Part shown: positions 20,263-31,815 of the stretch, piece after piece | Layout of the letters: every line of letters begins with the position of its first letter | How positions within the stretch are numbered: the first letter of the stretch is position 1 | NCBI GenBank assembly: GCA_963989245.1 | Contig: OZ022347.1 | Coordinates: forward strand, 40,058,794 to 40,122,793 | Source: Nansenia antarctica | Lineage: Eukaryota; Chordata; Actinopteri; Argentiniformes; Microstomatidae | Length of the DNA: 64,000 nt | Direction of reading: 5' to 3' | Made by a program: the position numbers and the translations under genes | Notes under the pieces: model-generated | Told to the model about the DNA's origin: nothing | What the model saw: only the letters and a program-made list of their open reading frames with translations | The model's database searches: none

Positions 20263-20940
20263 CCAGCATGTACCAACCGCCCCCCTAACGGGACCTCCCG
20301 CCCCCGCAAGAAAAATGATTAATGTCAATTCGGTTCATTATTTATTTTTATAATAATATTTTTCTCCCAGTTGTATATGGCCGAAATATGTTTATTATGT
20401 GGTCGAAATATGTTTATTCTGTGTCATTTGCCTAATTTATGTGCACCCTCATTTAATGTTTCTCCTCTGTGCGTTTTGCTGCCACGCTTGTCCGCTTGTC
20501 TCCTCGTTTCACGAAGGGCGGGGCTCAGCTCCCTCCACACACACGCTCTGACGTGCTAATCTCAAACAAGCCATTCGTCTCTACTGTAAGTGCAAATAAA
20601 GGCCAACAATAATAGTTTTAGTAATGGATGGACGTAGACCCCAAACCTCTGACAAGCAGGCTAACTTCCCGCGTTTATTAAACGCACCCAACCCGAATCT
20701 GGCGATATGGACGATTTTAGACGCTTTTTAGGGGTGCTTGAGTATCCCTAAATTTCATCTCAGCACGACCTAAAAAAGAATAATCATTATTATTATGATT
20801 ATTATTCTTTTCTGAAATCATTCTAGCCCAATTACAGTCATGATGTTACACACTCCGGTCCAGTAGCCTACAGACACGCACCTCGTTGGTCCGCAAGTAG
20901 TCTCGCGCTTCGCCCGGAGAATAATTGTTTAGCGCGCGAG
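20263..20940. other. No gene seen
   Basis: Non-coding intronic sequence. Nothing recognised apart from short AT-rich runs near 20780-20810. Confidence 0.5.
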
Positions 20941-20951
20941 TGTGTGTGAGA

Positions 20952-20993
<42 letters not shown>

Positions 20994-21215
20994 GGGAGAG
21001 AGAGAGAGAGAGAGGGAGAGAGAGAGAGGGAGAGAGAGGGAGAGAGAGGGAGAGAGAGGGAGAGAGAGAGGGAGAGAGAGGGAGAGAGAGAGGGAGAGAG
21101 GGAGAGAGAGAGAGAGAGAGGGAGAGAGAGAGGGAGAGGGAGAGAGAGGGAGAGAGAGAGGGAGAGAGAGGGAGAGAGAGAGGGAGAGAGGGAGAGAGAG
21201 AGGGAGAGAGAGACA
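20941..21215. repeat. GA-rich microsatellite
   Basis: About 275 bp of (GA)n interrupted by regularly spaced GGGA units. All ORFs over it (Arg/Glu or Ser/Leu runs) are artefacts of the repeat. Confidence 0.97.
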
Positions 21216-21660
21216 GAAAACCAGGTGGAAACAGAGCTGCACTTCTTAACTACCTGCCAGCTGTACAAGGACATCAGGGACACATACTTCCCACTGATCA
21301 CCAACATCCAGGGAGACTTTGAGGACTTGACCAATGTCGAAAGGCTACCATATCTGCTGGGTGAGGTACAGCAATGTGCAAACACAGCAGCAAGATTTGT
21401 TAGCTGCTGTGATAGAAAAAGGCAATCAAATGGGCTAAAACCACCATAAGAATTGAAATAAGTTTTATTTCATTTATTTATTCTAGTATGTAATCTATTT
21501 GTAATCTATTTATTTGTAATCTAGTATGTAATCTAATTACTTATTCTAGTATGTACATTACATTATTTTATTTTTTTTATCTTCACACTTCACATGCTTT
21601 GGCAATGTAAATGTATGTTTCCCATGCCAATAAAGCCCTTTGAAATTGAATAGAGAGAGA
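21216..21660 (+). mobile_element. 3' end of a LINE
   Basis: A frame from about 21216 to 21449 encodes a LINE C-terminus (ELHFLTTCQLYKDIRD, YFPLITNIQGDF, LLGEVQQCANTAARFV). It is followed by a 3' UTR ending atgccaataaagccctttgaaattgaat at 21650, a common fish LINE tail, and a short (GA)n. Confidence 0.75.
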
Positions 21661-21689
21661 GAGAGAGAGGTGTCAGCAGATGAAAGTAA

Positions 21690-22370
21690 GCAAAGTAAGT
21701 AACCGTAGCAAATATAATTTCTGAATTTCTGACAGAAAACATTGGTTCAAATTGTTCGTTATTATTGTGACTTAACTAGAAAGTGTCTGATTGTAGTTCC
21801 ATGGTGACTAGAAAGTGTTAACGAACTAGCAAGCTAGCTAGCTAGCTCAGAGGTGATTACTGATTAGTAATAATAAATGGTAGTAGTAATAATACAATAT
21901 GTCTTATTCTGCTAGAATTGGGCTTTATGGTAATAAAATACAATACAAAAGTGGATTGAAGCATTGGAACAAACCCTCACTCATTGGAAATGTCTGTTTT
22001 TCCATAGATGGACATAGGATTGTTTTTCAGGTGAGAGAGTCAAGTCAAAATGACATTATCTGACTGCATTGCCCACAGCAACCCAATATACAATTAGAAT
22101 GATGTTATAAATTGATATGGATCAATTTATACCTCTTATTAGATTATACATATTCTGGTTGTTATGTTTGCCTTTCGGTGGACAGCAAAAGAGGGAGAGA
22201 GGAGGATAGAGAGGGAGAGGAGGAGGAGAGAGAGCAGGATGGAGTCAGCACACCAAAGAGACAGCAAGAACCAGGTGAGAAAGTGGACAGGTAGTCAAGA
22301 CCACAAGTAGCCTTGAGAACCTATGGTTCTGGTGCAGCACCCTCAGCACCCCCCTTCATTACTTGTAATA
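21690..22370 (-). mobile_element. Inverted partial copy of the CAGTGGTGTAG hAT family
   Basis: The reverse complement matches the interior of the element at 59154-60430: for example accaggtgagaaagtggaca at 22272 against 59435-59455, and the cattggaaatgtctg region at 21985. It lacks both nested LINEs found in copy A, which independently confirms that the family's own sequence has no L2 there. The terminal repeats are not intact. Confidence 0.8.
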
Positions 22371-22579
22371 GGATGTCATAAACGTTTGACACACATGGCA
22401 ATAAAAAAACATGAATCTTGAATTAGCAAAACATTTTTGCTATTTAAACATGTCAGCATGTCATCACTGACAGATGACAGGTAGATAATGAAAGGTTGTA
22501 AAAAAACTGGAAAATGATGTTGCCAGACTTGCAGACTTTTTAACCAGACCCTGTCACATATGTTTGTGTGTGATTGTCA

Positions 22580-22610
22580 GAGCAAAGAGGGAGAGAGGAG
22601 GATGGAGATG

Positions 22611-22683
<73 letters not shown>

Positions 22684-22740
22684 AAGAGCAGGAAGAACCA
22701 GGTGAGAAAGTGGACAGATAGTGAAGTCAAGATTGTTAGT
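22580..22740. repeat. (GA)n microsatellite with a duplicated hAT-interior fragment
   Basis: 22615-22682 is nearly pure (GA)n. It is flanked by gagagaggaggatgga and accaggtgagaaagtggaca, duplicating motifs at 22200-22290. Confidence 0.8.
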
Positions 22741-22910
22741 GTCAAAACAGTAAAACAATTAATAAAAAATAAGTGATGGCTTTGTGGCTCAACAATAAAG
22801 TCTATAAATTATCATATTTGTTCTAGTCACATAATTGATATTATGATATTACAGAGATAACTTGTTATGTTACTAAGAGCGGGGGTGAGGAGAAATTAAC
22901 ATTTCACAAC

Positions 22911-22928
22911 GGGGGGGGGGGGGGGGGG
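22911..22928. repeat. Poly-G run (18 bp)
   Basis: Uninterrupted G run, a likely site of length variation or sequencing error. Confidence 0.95.
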
Positions 22929-22977
22929 TTGGAGGATCCATGCCACCCTCCCAAGGCAGCAAACCTAGGGGAAACAC

Positions 22978-23032
22978 TGTAACCCTAACCCTAGTTTTCC
23001 CACATGTACCATGTAACATATACATATAGTAC
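22978..23032. repeat. Inverted partner of the telomere-like arm at 20163-20218
   Basis: gtaaccctaaccctagttttcccacatgtacc is the reverse complement of the segment near 20185-20215. The two arms bracket about 2.8 kb. Confidence 0.8.
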
Positions 23033-23510
23033 TTATTAAAGTACAATTCAATAATATTTCAACAATACATAACAGAGCATTTGAAAAATGTGCGTCTTAA
23101 AAATAAAGTGCTTAATTTTTGAAAAATAAATAAAAAAACGAAATATAAAGTGTAGCTTGAGTCTCCCTTTCTCTTCTGTTTTGCTAGCATGTCCTGGGTT
23201 AATATTTCTGTTTATCTTGTGGCTGATGATGCTGACGTAGGTATCTGTACACCTGCATAGGTTTCAAGCTCTTGCTGAGAGACATGCAGTGCGAGTCTAT
23301 GATTTGTTCTTGCAATTAAGTTGACCCTCCCTTTTGCCCATTACTGACCCCTCCCTGTCCCTAGCTCTTTAGCTGTCTAGTTTTAGGTTTTGTAGTTTTA
23401 CTTTAGTTTTAGATTATCTTAGACTGTTTTAGACTAGTTTTAGTTTTAGACTATGTAGTTTTAGTTTAGTTTTAGACTATATTGACGGAAAGTTTAGATT
23501 ATCTTAAGGC
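23033..23510. other. Intronic non-coding sequence with tagttttag repeats
   Basis: Contains a short irregular tandem array of (ta)gttttag units (about 23375-23480). No coding signal. Confidence 0.55.
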
Positions 23511-24525
23511 CAATGCACACGGCGTGCAATTTCTGTTGCACGACAACATTCGATTGCAATGCACACGGCGTGCGATGCAATTTTGTTGCACCGCAGAATT
23601 CCATTTTCAACTCACACCATTGAAGTCTATGAGAAAATCATAAAAAATCGCATCCCAATGCACACGGCGTGCGAGATTTTGTTGCACCACAACATTCCAT
23701 TCTCAATTGTTACGTAGTCGGACCAGGCAGGCTGATTACAATAGGCTCTACCAATATTGCTTGCCTTGCTTCCACAATTTCTACAAGATACAACTGGACA
23801 TATTGTGATAAAATATGTGGGTCCCCTGATTTAGGGGTATTGGTAAAATGTCAGGAGAGGGAGTGCACAAAACACACAGCCAGAAAGGTGTATTATAAAA
23901 GCCACTTTATTATTATGGGCGATGATCAGGCAGACATAGATTCGGAGGACGGAGACAGTCCAACATCTAGCTATTCGCCCTAGGACCCAACTTCCACAAC
24001 TGATCATGCATCTCAATTAATCATCATAAATATACAGTAGTACAAATTCATCTCATTCAAATAATCATAGGCCTATAAATAAGACACACATTGGACATAT
24101 TGGCTGAATAGTAAATAATTAAAAGGGCACGTAACTCGCCGGGTATTTGAGCCCCCCCCGTGGGGTCTGAGCGGTGCACTGCCAACCGATGAGGCTCAAT
24201 ATGTAAGTCCGTCTGGCTGACGATTGTTCCTGCGTTCACGCTACAATATTGTGCCTACATGCTCGATTGTTATTATTATGTAAGATGGGCCGTGTAGCTA
24301 TGTGTATGTGAGATGGGCTGTGTAGCTATGTGGCATGACACGGAAATAAATCATGCATGCAGTAATTCGTATAGCTGGTAATGTGTATAGTGTAGCTGTG
24401 GGCTATATAGGTGTAGTGGCTGGCTGATGGTGATGTTCATATCTAGTTGACTTCCCCAACTGCAAACGGTCACTTAACATCTCTTCAAAGAAGGAGAGTC
24501 ATCAACAAAAGGAGACAAAACGAAA

Positions 24526-24529
24526 ATGG
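24526..24529 (+). CDS. Harbinger transposase, exon 1 (start codon exon)
   Basis: ATG followed by one G and the donor GTGAGT. Splicing to 31214 gives M-D-S-D-L-S-K-K-K in frame. The inference rests on the phase match and the good donor/acceptor pair. The 6.7-kb intron contains the L1 insertion. Confidence 0.55.
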
Positions 24530-24887
24530 GTGAGTAGCAACGTTAACGTTGATATGCTTTTATGTAATGATAGCTAGCTTTTTTGCTAGCTAGCTAGCTA
24601 GTTAGTTAATAGTAACTTTTTTTTTTTGCTAACGTTTTATTTGTGTTTATACTCGACACTTCATTAATGTTAGCTAGCTAGCGTTGTCATAATTTTCATA
24701 CCAGCCCCATGTCAGGTAACAAACCATAGTTTGACAGTTCTTTTGTATTGTAAAAAATCTAATTGGGCTTCCGGTATGGCGTCAAGGCAAACGGCTGTGT
24801 AAACGAAGAGCTCCCAGACAGGTCAACTGATTCCCCTTAACTAGTTCAATTTCTTTCACAAATTGTACTTAAAATTAATATGTAAAA

Positions 24888-25038
24888 GCCCCGCGGTGGC
24901 GTAGCGGTCTAAGCACTAGCCACTAGTGCAAGCTGCCCACCGGGGACTGGGATAATTGGATGCTAGGTTGGGTTCAATTGGATACCAAATTGGGTGAAAA
25001 AGGGATAAAATCTGAAAAACAAATAAACAAATAAAAAA
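24888..25038 (+). mobile_element. tRNA-derived SINE with A-rich tail inside the L1 5' region
   Basis: The head gccccgcggtggcgtagcggtctaagc has a good box A. gggttcaattgg at about 24970 is a weaker box B. It ends in an A-rich tail (25017-25036). Short direct repeats atgtaa (about 24881 and 25039) may be its target duplication. Alternatively it could be part of the L1 5' UTR. Confidence 0.7.
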
Positions 25039-25060
25039 AAAAAAAAAGATGTAAGGGGAA

Positions 25061-25991
25061 ATGAACCGAAAGAAAAAAGAATCAGCATCCCAGAAATCTA
25101 AGAAAAGTGACAGACAAACATCTGGAAAGGATAACGACAACGAAATGGACGAACACGAGACCGCGGACTTCTTGCAAGCTAGCATCAACGCCATACATGC
25201 GGAGATAAAGGCTATCCGATCAGACGTGAAAACGGAATTAAACAACTTTCAAGATACCTTTGCCAAAGACCTGAGGGGAGATTTGGCAAGTTTTCGAGAC
25301 GACATCAACCACAAACTAACTGAAATTGCCACTGACCTGAAGGACGCGGTGGGAAGAGTGGAAGAGACGGAGCAGCGGGTGGCGGATATGGAAGAGCGGA
25401 GTACCGAAGCTACAGAAGCGCTACGCCAAGCCTTAGACACTCAGGAAAAACTTCAAGCAAAATTGACAGACCTCGAAGCACGCTCCCGAAGAAACAACAT
25501 ACGCATTTACGGCGTCCCCGAGGGTACTGAAGGAGACAACATGGAGGAGTTCATTGATGGGTTTATCAAGGCGGAGTTGGCCCTCACCGACATTGAACTT
25601 GGCATTCAGCGCTGCCACAGGGCGCTTGCAAGTTGCAACCAAACCACCGCAAGGAGCTAACCCCCGATCCATTGTAATGTACTTTCTCCAGTACAAAATA
25701 AAAGAGTTAGTGCTCCGCACTGCATGGAGGAAGAAAGAAGTTCACCTGGACGGGAAAAGAGTGTACTTCGACCAAGATTACCCTACAGAGACGCAAAAAA
25801 AGAGGATGGCGTACGCTCCTATCAGAAAACTACTCAAAGAAAAGGGACTCCGCTTCCAGACTCCACCACCGGCGAAGCTCCGCGTATTCTACAACGACGG
25901 CCCCCTCACCTACAACAGCGCAGCAGAGGCTATGGAAGACCTGAGGAAGAGAGGGCTGATCACCGGTGATGAGGGACCCGACACCCCCTGA
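25061..25991 (+). pseudogene. L1 ORF1 (coiled-coil RNA-binding protein), frameshifted
   Basis: The ATG at 25061 opens a basic N-terminus (MNRKKKESASQKSKKSD), then a long coiled coil with heptads (residues about 40-145), then the RRM-like start (RRNNIRIYGVPEGTEGDNME). A small insertion near 25625-25650 shifts the frame. The C-terminal domain continues in the next frame (PRSIVMYFLQYKIKE, AWRKKEVHLDGKRVYFDQDY) to a stop near 25991. ORF1p forms trimers and coats L1 RNA. A 44-bp segment is duplicated in tandem at about 25944-26032. Confidence 0.88.
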
Positions 25992-26663
25992 GGAAGAGAG
26001 GGCTGATCACCGGTGATGAGGGACCCGACACCCCAGCGAACTTGGAGAGGCTGAGCAACACGTCCTGGCAGACAACGAGGGGGAAAACGTCCCGAAAACG
26101 AGAAACGCATCGGGAGAGAACAAGGCAAAAGCTCCAGGAATTCCGCCGTGGCACCGGAGATATTGAATGATGTCATTCTATTGCATAAAACACTTGACAT
26201 AAACGGACATCTCATCCCTGTGGTAAGACTACACAAACAGACGGAGTGATAGTAGCCTGTGATTGGTAATTGGTCGCCCAGGGACGACAGAGATAAGGTT
26301 TAAATGTCGCACTAAGTTCTTGATTTGTTACTTGTTACTGTTTAACTGGGATGTTAATTCTATAACCCAAACTGTTTAAAAATAACAGACCGTTATGTCT
26401 GGGAGGTGGACAGTGTCACCCCAACGCACAAGTGCGCTGTATTGTTGTACTAGGCAACAACTATCAGACTGCACGGGAAAGGCCCTTTGTGAAACGAAGG
26501 TTTTTCCTTTCCGACTGAGGTTACTTAAAGAAAAAACCTCAACTATGGAAGTCATTTCTTTTGAATGTACTTTTTTGTTTTTCATATTTTATGTTACTGT
26601 ATATAGTTATGTTTTCAGGTCTTGGGTTTACTGTGGGATTAGACTTACCGCATTTGGTATCGC

Positions 26664-26790
26664 ATGTTTCAACAAGAATATAGGATAGTTACACTTAATG
26701 TCAACGGGTTACAAAATCCAATTAAAAGAGGAAAACTCATAGCTAAGATGAAAAGAGAAAATCAATATATAATCTTGATTCTTTCCTGCA
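26664..26790 (+). pseudogene. L1 ORF2, endonuclease N-terminus fragment
   Basis: Encodes the start of the EN domain (IVTLNVNGLQNPIKRGK, MKRENQYIILI) and is then cut by the hAT at about 26790. The rest of EN and the first part of RT are missing from the window. Confidence 0.85.
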
Positions 26791-28040
26791 CGATTTGGGG
26801 AACACATCTAATTGCGATTATTCTGACAGATATTGCGATTGCGATTTAATTTGCGATTACATTATTTTTAAAGAGGTTTTTGTAAAGTGCGGCCATATCT
26901 CCGGCTAGGACGTATCAACGTGCAGTTTGTTTGTACGTCTTCAGGGGACTTAGGAGCACACATTGGCTCCCGTCTCTAGCAGCCCCACAGCCCGAGTTAC
27001 GAGTGAAAGAACTACACTTACATGAAACTTACGTTGGGTTGCTTTAAAGTCAAGCTTCAGTTTAATATTCACTGTGTAATAGATGTGATGGAGCATTACT
27101 AACCTGACTCAGATGGTTTGTTTCACACAACCATCTAGGAAAGCTTCATTGGAAGCTGTTTGGAAAAGGGCAGGTACTTTCAAAAATACAGGTGATTGGA
27201 TGAATCTGTCTATCACCTTCTATCATGGACTAATTTCAGAGAGCATTACCACATGATACCATCAAACTGTTAACTGCTCTAATTCTAATGCAAGGATGAG
27301 AACTTAAAAGATATGAATGGGAACAACATATTTATTTTATGGGTTTTTTAAACAGCTGTGATTTTGTTTCTCTCAACAAGTGTCCAAATGTTTTAACAAT
27401 TCCAATATGAAAATAAAATAGGACCTTTCTACAAACAAGGTTACTCAATTATGGCTCAGGAGCAGCATCTAAATATTGCACATACTGCAAACAAGTTAAA
27501 TAAAGTGATAATAAAAATGTCCAGTAAAGAATAATAGGTCCTTTCTGTAAACATTGAAATAGACAAAGCAGGACAGTATACCGTTTGCAGGCAACTCTTC
27601 AACTCAAAGTCGTAATGTAAAGTGCACGGTGAGACTGCGATACGGCTCGGTCGACCTGCCCGACAGATCGGTTGTTGTTGTTGCATATAATAATATAATA
27701 TGTATAATAGTACTCCACATTTTTCAGCTCCGTCTCAAGTATCTTACTACATTCCGCATGTACGTTTCTGGGATGGCCACATGACTAAAGTACGTTTCTG
27801 GGATGGCCACATGACTAAAGTACGTTTCTGGGATGGCCACATGACTAAAGTACGTGCGAGAGGGAACCGCATATCTTTTATCCAGCGTTTGGATGAGTTG
27901 TTTAAACCTTCGTTGCTCACAGTGTTAATAGACACCATGTTTTTAGCGAGGTAGTGCGTGATGGAATTGGTTATTTCACGGTGCCTTCGTGAGCCCTTTT
28001 CATACGGCGTAACAGCCGCAAACGACTCTAAAACACTAGG

Positions 28041-28169
28041 AGCCGGTTTCACAGACAAGGCTTAAGCTTAATCCTAGACAAAAAAGCATCTTCAATGGAG
28101 ATTTTAGATTGAAAGTGTGATTTAGGCCAGGACTAGGCTTTTAAAAGCCTTGTCTGTGAAACCAGCCCT
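28041..28169. mobile_element. MITE of about 130 bp
   Basis: agccggtttcacagacaaggctt and its inverse aagccttgtctgtgaaaccagcc form the ends. The element lies within the decayed hAT and truncates the BED-finger frame. Confidence 0.8.
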
Positions 28170-28424
28170 AAGTTGCTTAACGTTAGACTGGGCTACGGGA
28201 CTTTCACTCAACTCTCTGTTTCTGACCGTACACTCGTCATAGAGCTGCCTGTGGTACTTTTTCAAGTGCTGATACAGGTTTGTGGTGTTGCCTCTGGATG
28301 GAGCGACTGTTCCACGACAGGTTGTGCGCATTAACACCTGCTGTTGTTGCACATCTGTCGTCCTAAACCCGAAATACTTCCCTACAACAGAAGTGCTGTT
28401 TTTGAAGCGATTTATCCACACCAT
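28160..28424 (-). pseudogene. BED zinc-finger fragment of a hAT transposase
   Basis: The frame reads SVVGKYFGF, TDVQQQQVLMRTTCRG, RGNTTNLYQHLKKYHRQLYD. This is the BED-finger pattern of ZBED1-like hAT transposases, with the first Cys position replaced (VLM instead of VLC). The catalytic domain is absent. Confidence 0.75.
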
Positions 28425-28639
28425 GAATGTTGCTAGCTACTGAAATGTCTTCACAGATTCACACCTGGGCGTTTCACGTGCAGTGTTGTTGTTCTTGGGG
28501 TGTGTGCGTTCATTGACTTTGAATCAGACGCGCTGTATAATGTATCCCAAATCGCAGGCTTTGCGATTTGCTAATCGCATCATCTCAAATCGCGATTTCG
28601 ATTTAAAATCGATTAATCGTGCAGCCCTAACCTACACTT

Positions 28640-30760
28640 AAAAAATGTTTCAACTGTGTTCTTCAGGGTGGAGAGACTCCTGTATCCTGGAGACAGGCTA
28701 TAATATCTGTAATCCCAAAGGCGGGAAAGGACAAGACGGAATGCAGTTCACATAGACCTATCTCTGTCCTAAATATAGATTACAGACTATTTGCATCAAT
28801 AATGGCAAAACGACTAGAAAACATACTTCCTGATTTGATTGACACAGACCAAACAGGTTTTTATCAAGAACAGGCAGACGCAAGATAATGTGAGACGTGC
28901 CCTATATCTGATAGATAGCATGAGTAAAAGCAAATCAGAGTCTCTAGCCATTAGCCTAGATGCGGAAAAGGCCTTCGACTTCGATGGGAATTCTTATACC
29001 TGGTGCTACAGCGTTTTGGCTTTGATGATGCAGTTATTGGATGTCTTAAATCCTTATATTACTTACCAACTGCCCGAATTAAAATAAATGGTAGCCTATC
29101 AAAAGTAGTTAACCTCGAACGTGGCTGTCGTCAAGGATGCAATTTAAGTCCCGCCCTCTTTTCGTTATTCATAGAAGCACTTGCACAAGCCATAAGAGAA
29201 GATGTCTCCATAACAGGAATCTCAATTAAAGAAACGGAACATAAAATATCTCTGTATGCGGATGATGTACTGGTGACTCTATCCAACCCAAAATCCAGCC
29301 TACCTAAACTCATGTCATGTCTGGTGAAGTATGGCTCATACTCGGGATACAAATTAAACGTACATAAAACCCAAACTCCACTTTCAATTACTCACCACAG
29401 GAGAATATACGTAAAAAGTACAATTTTAAATGGAATGCAGCTGTTATTAAATATCTAGGGGTTAATATACCAAAGAAACTAACTAACATTTATAATGTAA
29501 ATTACAACCCTCTCACGAAGGAAATTAGAACAGATTTAGACAGATGGCTAAGCTTAACGCTCAGTATGTATGATCGAATAGAGACTATAAAAATGAACAT
29601 TCTGCCACGGTTGTTATTCTTTTTTCAATCTTTACCAGTAGAGATCCCAAAGAAACAGTTCGATGATTGGAACTGAATGATCTCTAGGTTTGTGTGGAAA
29701 GGTCAGAAACCTAGGGTGCGATTCAACACCTTACAATTACCAAAAGAAAAGGGGGGTATGTCTCTCCCTTGCCTGGAGGATTATTATAAAGCAGCCCAAC
29801 TAAGATACTTGGTATGCTGGTGTAATGATGATTACAACGCAAAATGGAAAGACATAGAACTAAGTCAACTGAATGTCCCCCTTCAATCCTTACTGGGTGA
29901 TACAACTTCTAAGACTGTGTACTCAGATGAATTAAGTAGTTGGACGAAGGTTGCTCTCAATATTTGGTTCAAAGAATGTAAACACTCAAAACTTGAAAAA
30001 GACGCACAGCTGCTAAGATGGGTGGCATATAATAGAGATTTTAAACCAGGACAGCTGGACCCAAGATTTAAACAATGGACCAGGAAGGGAATTACATCAT
30101 ATTGCCTAATTTCATCTAATACAGGCTTGAAGAGCTTTCAATATCTTATTGATAATCACAACCTTGAGAAACAAGATTTCTACAGGTATTTACAACTGAG
30201 GCATTACTTCGATAAGAATATAAAAAATAATGAGGTTTCTGAAATGAGTCTAGTCAACATTGTTATTGATGCGTATAAGGGCAACACCCACAAGAAACTG
30301 GTGTCAAGAATGTATCTGAGTATACAGTCCACCAAGAATCACTCCACCTTATATGTTAGGGATAGGTGGGAGAAGGAAGCAAACATAGTCCTAACTGAGG
30401 AAGAATGGTTGAACATATGTAAAATACAATCCACCACCTCTAGCTCTGGACAATGGAGAGAATTTTCATGGAAGAACATTATTAGGTTTTTTATTACCGT
30501 ACTCCAAGAAGAAAATATTTACAGAATGGTACACCGGGAACCGGGAATTGCTGGAGAGAGTGCAACAATTCAATGGCTGATTTCTATCACATTTTTTGGG
30601 AATGCCCAGCAATTCAATCCTATTGGCTAGAGATAATTTCAGAAATAAATTTGATAATGGGAATGGAGATTGAATGTAGATTCGATATTGTATATTTGGG
30701 TAATATACCGACCACACTTAGTACTCAGGATAAGTACCTCCTTAAAACATTAATCTAGAA
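28640..30760 (+). pseudogene. L1 ORF2, RT and C-terminal region, multiple lesions
   Basis: Successive frames read GGETPVSWRQAIISVIPKAGKD, HRPISVLNIDYRLFASI, TGFIKNRQTQDNVRR (across a frameshift near 28858), SLDAEKAFD, CRQGCNLSPALFSLF, catalytic SLYADDVLV (about 29255), and the C-terminal RFVWKGQKPRVRFNTL through to about 30630. Frameshifts near 28860, 28985, 29395 and 30600 and a stop at about 29674 make it non-functional. The motif set is that of L1/Tx1-group ORF2. Confidence 0.88.
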
Positions 30761-31213
30761 ATAATTATTCTATTTTATCAATTATTCCTTCTGTGACTGA
30801 ATGATTGGATAAGGGCACACAGAGAGTTCCTGTACGGACAACAACCTTATTGATTCCCTCTGAGGACAAGATGGACAGAGTGATACTGATATTCCCTGAA
30901 TCTATTATGACTAATGGACAAAGTAATCTGTGACACAAAGCAAACTATTGAAGACATATGTAAGAATGCGATACCCACAATGACCTGTCTGTTTTTTGTT
31001 GTTGTTGTTCTTTGTTATTCATGTAAAAAAAGAAAAGAAAAATAAAGTATTAAAAAACAAAAAAAATCAGTTCTTTTGTATTGTAAAAAATCTAATTGGT
31101 AAAAAATAAGTGGCAGGTACATTTTAGAATCCACCAACTTCTGTGGTGGTACACGAAACTTGTGTTCAAATTGACTGAAATACCACTAATGTTGCTGTTT
31201 TTTCTCTTTACAG

Positions 31214-31502
31214 ATAGTGACTTGAGTAAGAAGAAGGCTGCCGCACTTCTTCTTTTTCGCCGGCGTAGACAGCATCGGAGGCAGTGGGTGCACCCACTAA
31301 ATAAACAGAGGCAACAACAGGGAGCCTTCCATCATTTGGTGGCAGAGCTAGCTTTGGACGAGGAAAGGCACCGCAAATATTTCAGGATGTCTGCGGCGCA
31401 AATGGAGGCCCTTCTCTGTGTGGTTGGACCTGGCCTGGCGAGGCTGATAACTAATTACAGACAGCCTATTGAGGCCAAGCAGAGGCTGGCGATAACATTG
31501 AG
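31214..31502 (+). CDS. Harbinger transposase, exon 2 (N-terminal region)
   Basis: Acceptor tttacag precedes 31214; donor GTGAGT follows 31502. It encodes SDLSKKKAAALL, FRRRRQHRRQW and VAELALDEERHRKYFRMSA, continuing to QRLAITLR: the basic N-terminal and helical region that precedes the DDE domain in HARBI1-like transposases. The phase (AG|G) matches exon 3 exactly, giving LRFLGTGDSF. Confidence 0.85.
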
Positions 31503-31815
31503 GTGAGTCATACTATGAATGGTATAGTTCATACTATGAATGAATTCAGGAAAATAAGTTACTTAATGTGGTTTATTTATTCATTTATTAATTAAATGTA
31601 AAACAAAAAAATAAATGTCGAATATGCACATATTAGTGCTGCTTTTGTGCAGTATCCTGTATCTACATTTACAGAATGTGCTGTATAGATGTACAGAATC
31701 CGGACCAATATGTACACAATATGCAGTATGCACAGTTTTGTGTTGGACCAATGTTATTTTATTTTAAATATAAGCTCATTCAGAAATATTTGTCTTATTA
31801 TATTCAAAAAAATAT

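Larger units (their letters stand above)
26790..28630. mobile_element. hAT element inside L1, with degenerate BED-finger transposase remnant
   Basis: The right end aatcgattaatcgtgcagcccta and the degenerate left end cctgcacgattt are the inverted termini of a common hAT family. Both ends carry many attgcgatt repeats. It contains a 30-bp unit repeated three times (about 27758-27850), a nested MITE (28041-28169) and a BED-finger fragment on the minus strand. No target duplication is visible, because L1 sequence is missing at the junction. Confidence 0.75.
24767..31067 (+). mobile_element. L1-type LINE, about 6.3 kb, with 32-bp target duplication
   Basis: A perfect 32-bp direct repeat (cagttcttttgtattg…aattgg) flanks it at 24735-24766 and 31068-31099. 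The element starts cttccggtatggcgtcaagg and ends in an A-rich tail (…aataaagtattaaaaaacaaaaaaaat). It carries ORF1, ORF2 remnants, a SINE in its 5' region and a hAT in the middle. It lies in the first intron of the Harbinger transposase gene. Confidence 0.92.

Noticed and set aside
20846..21449. ORFs rich in Arg/Glu or Ser/Leu/Pro
   Set aside because: They translate a GA microsatellite. Only the LINE C-terminal residues after 21216 are meaningful.
24888..25038. Functional tRNA gene
   Set aside because: The box B match is poor and the sequence ends in an A-rich SINE tail.
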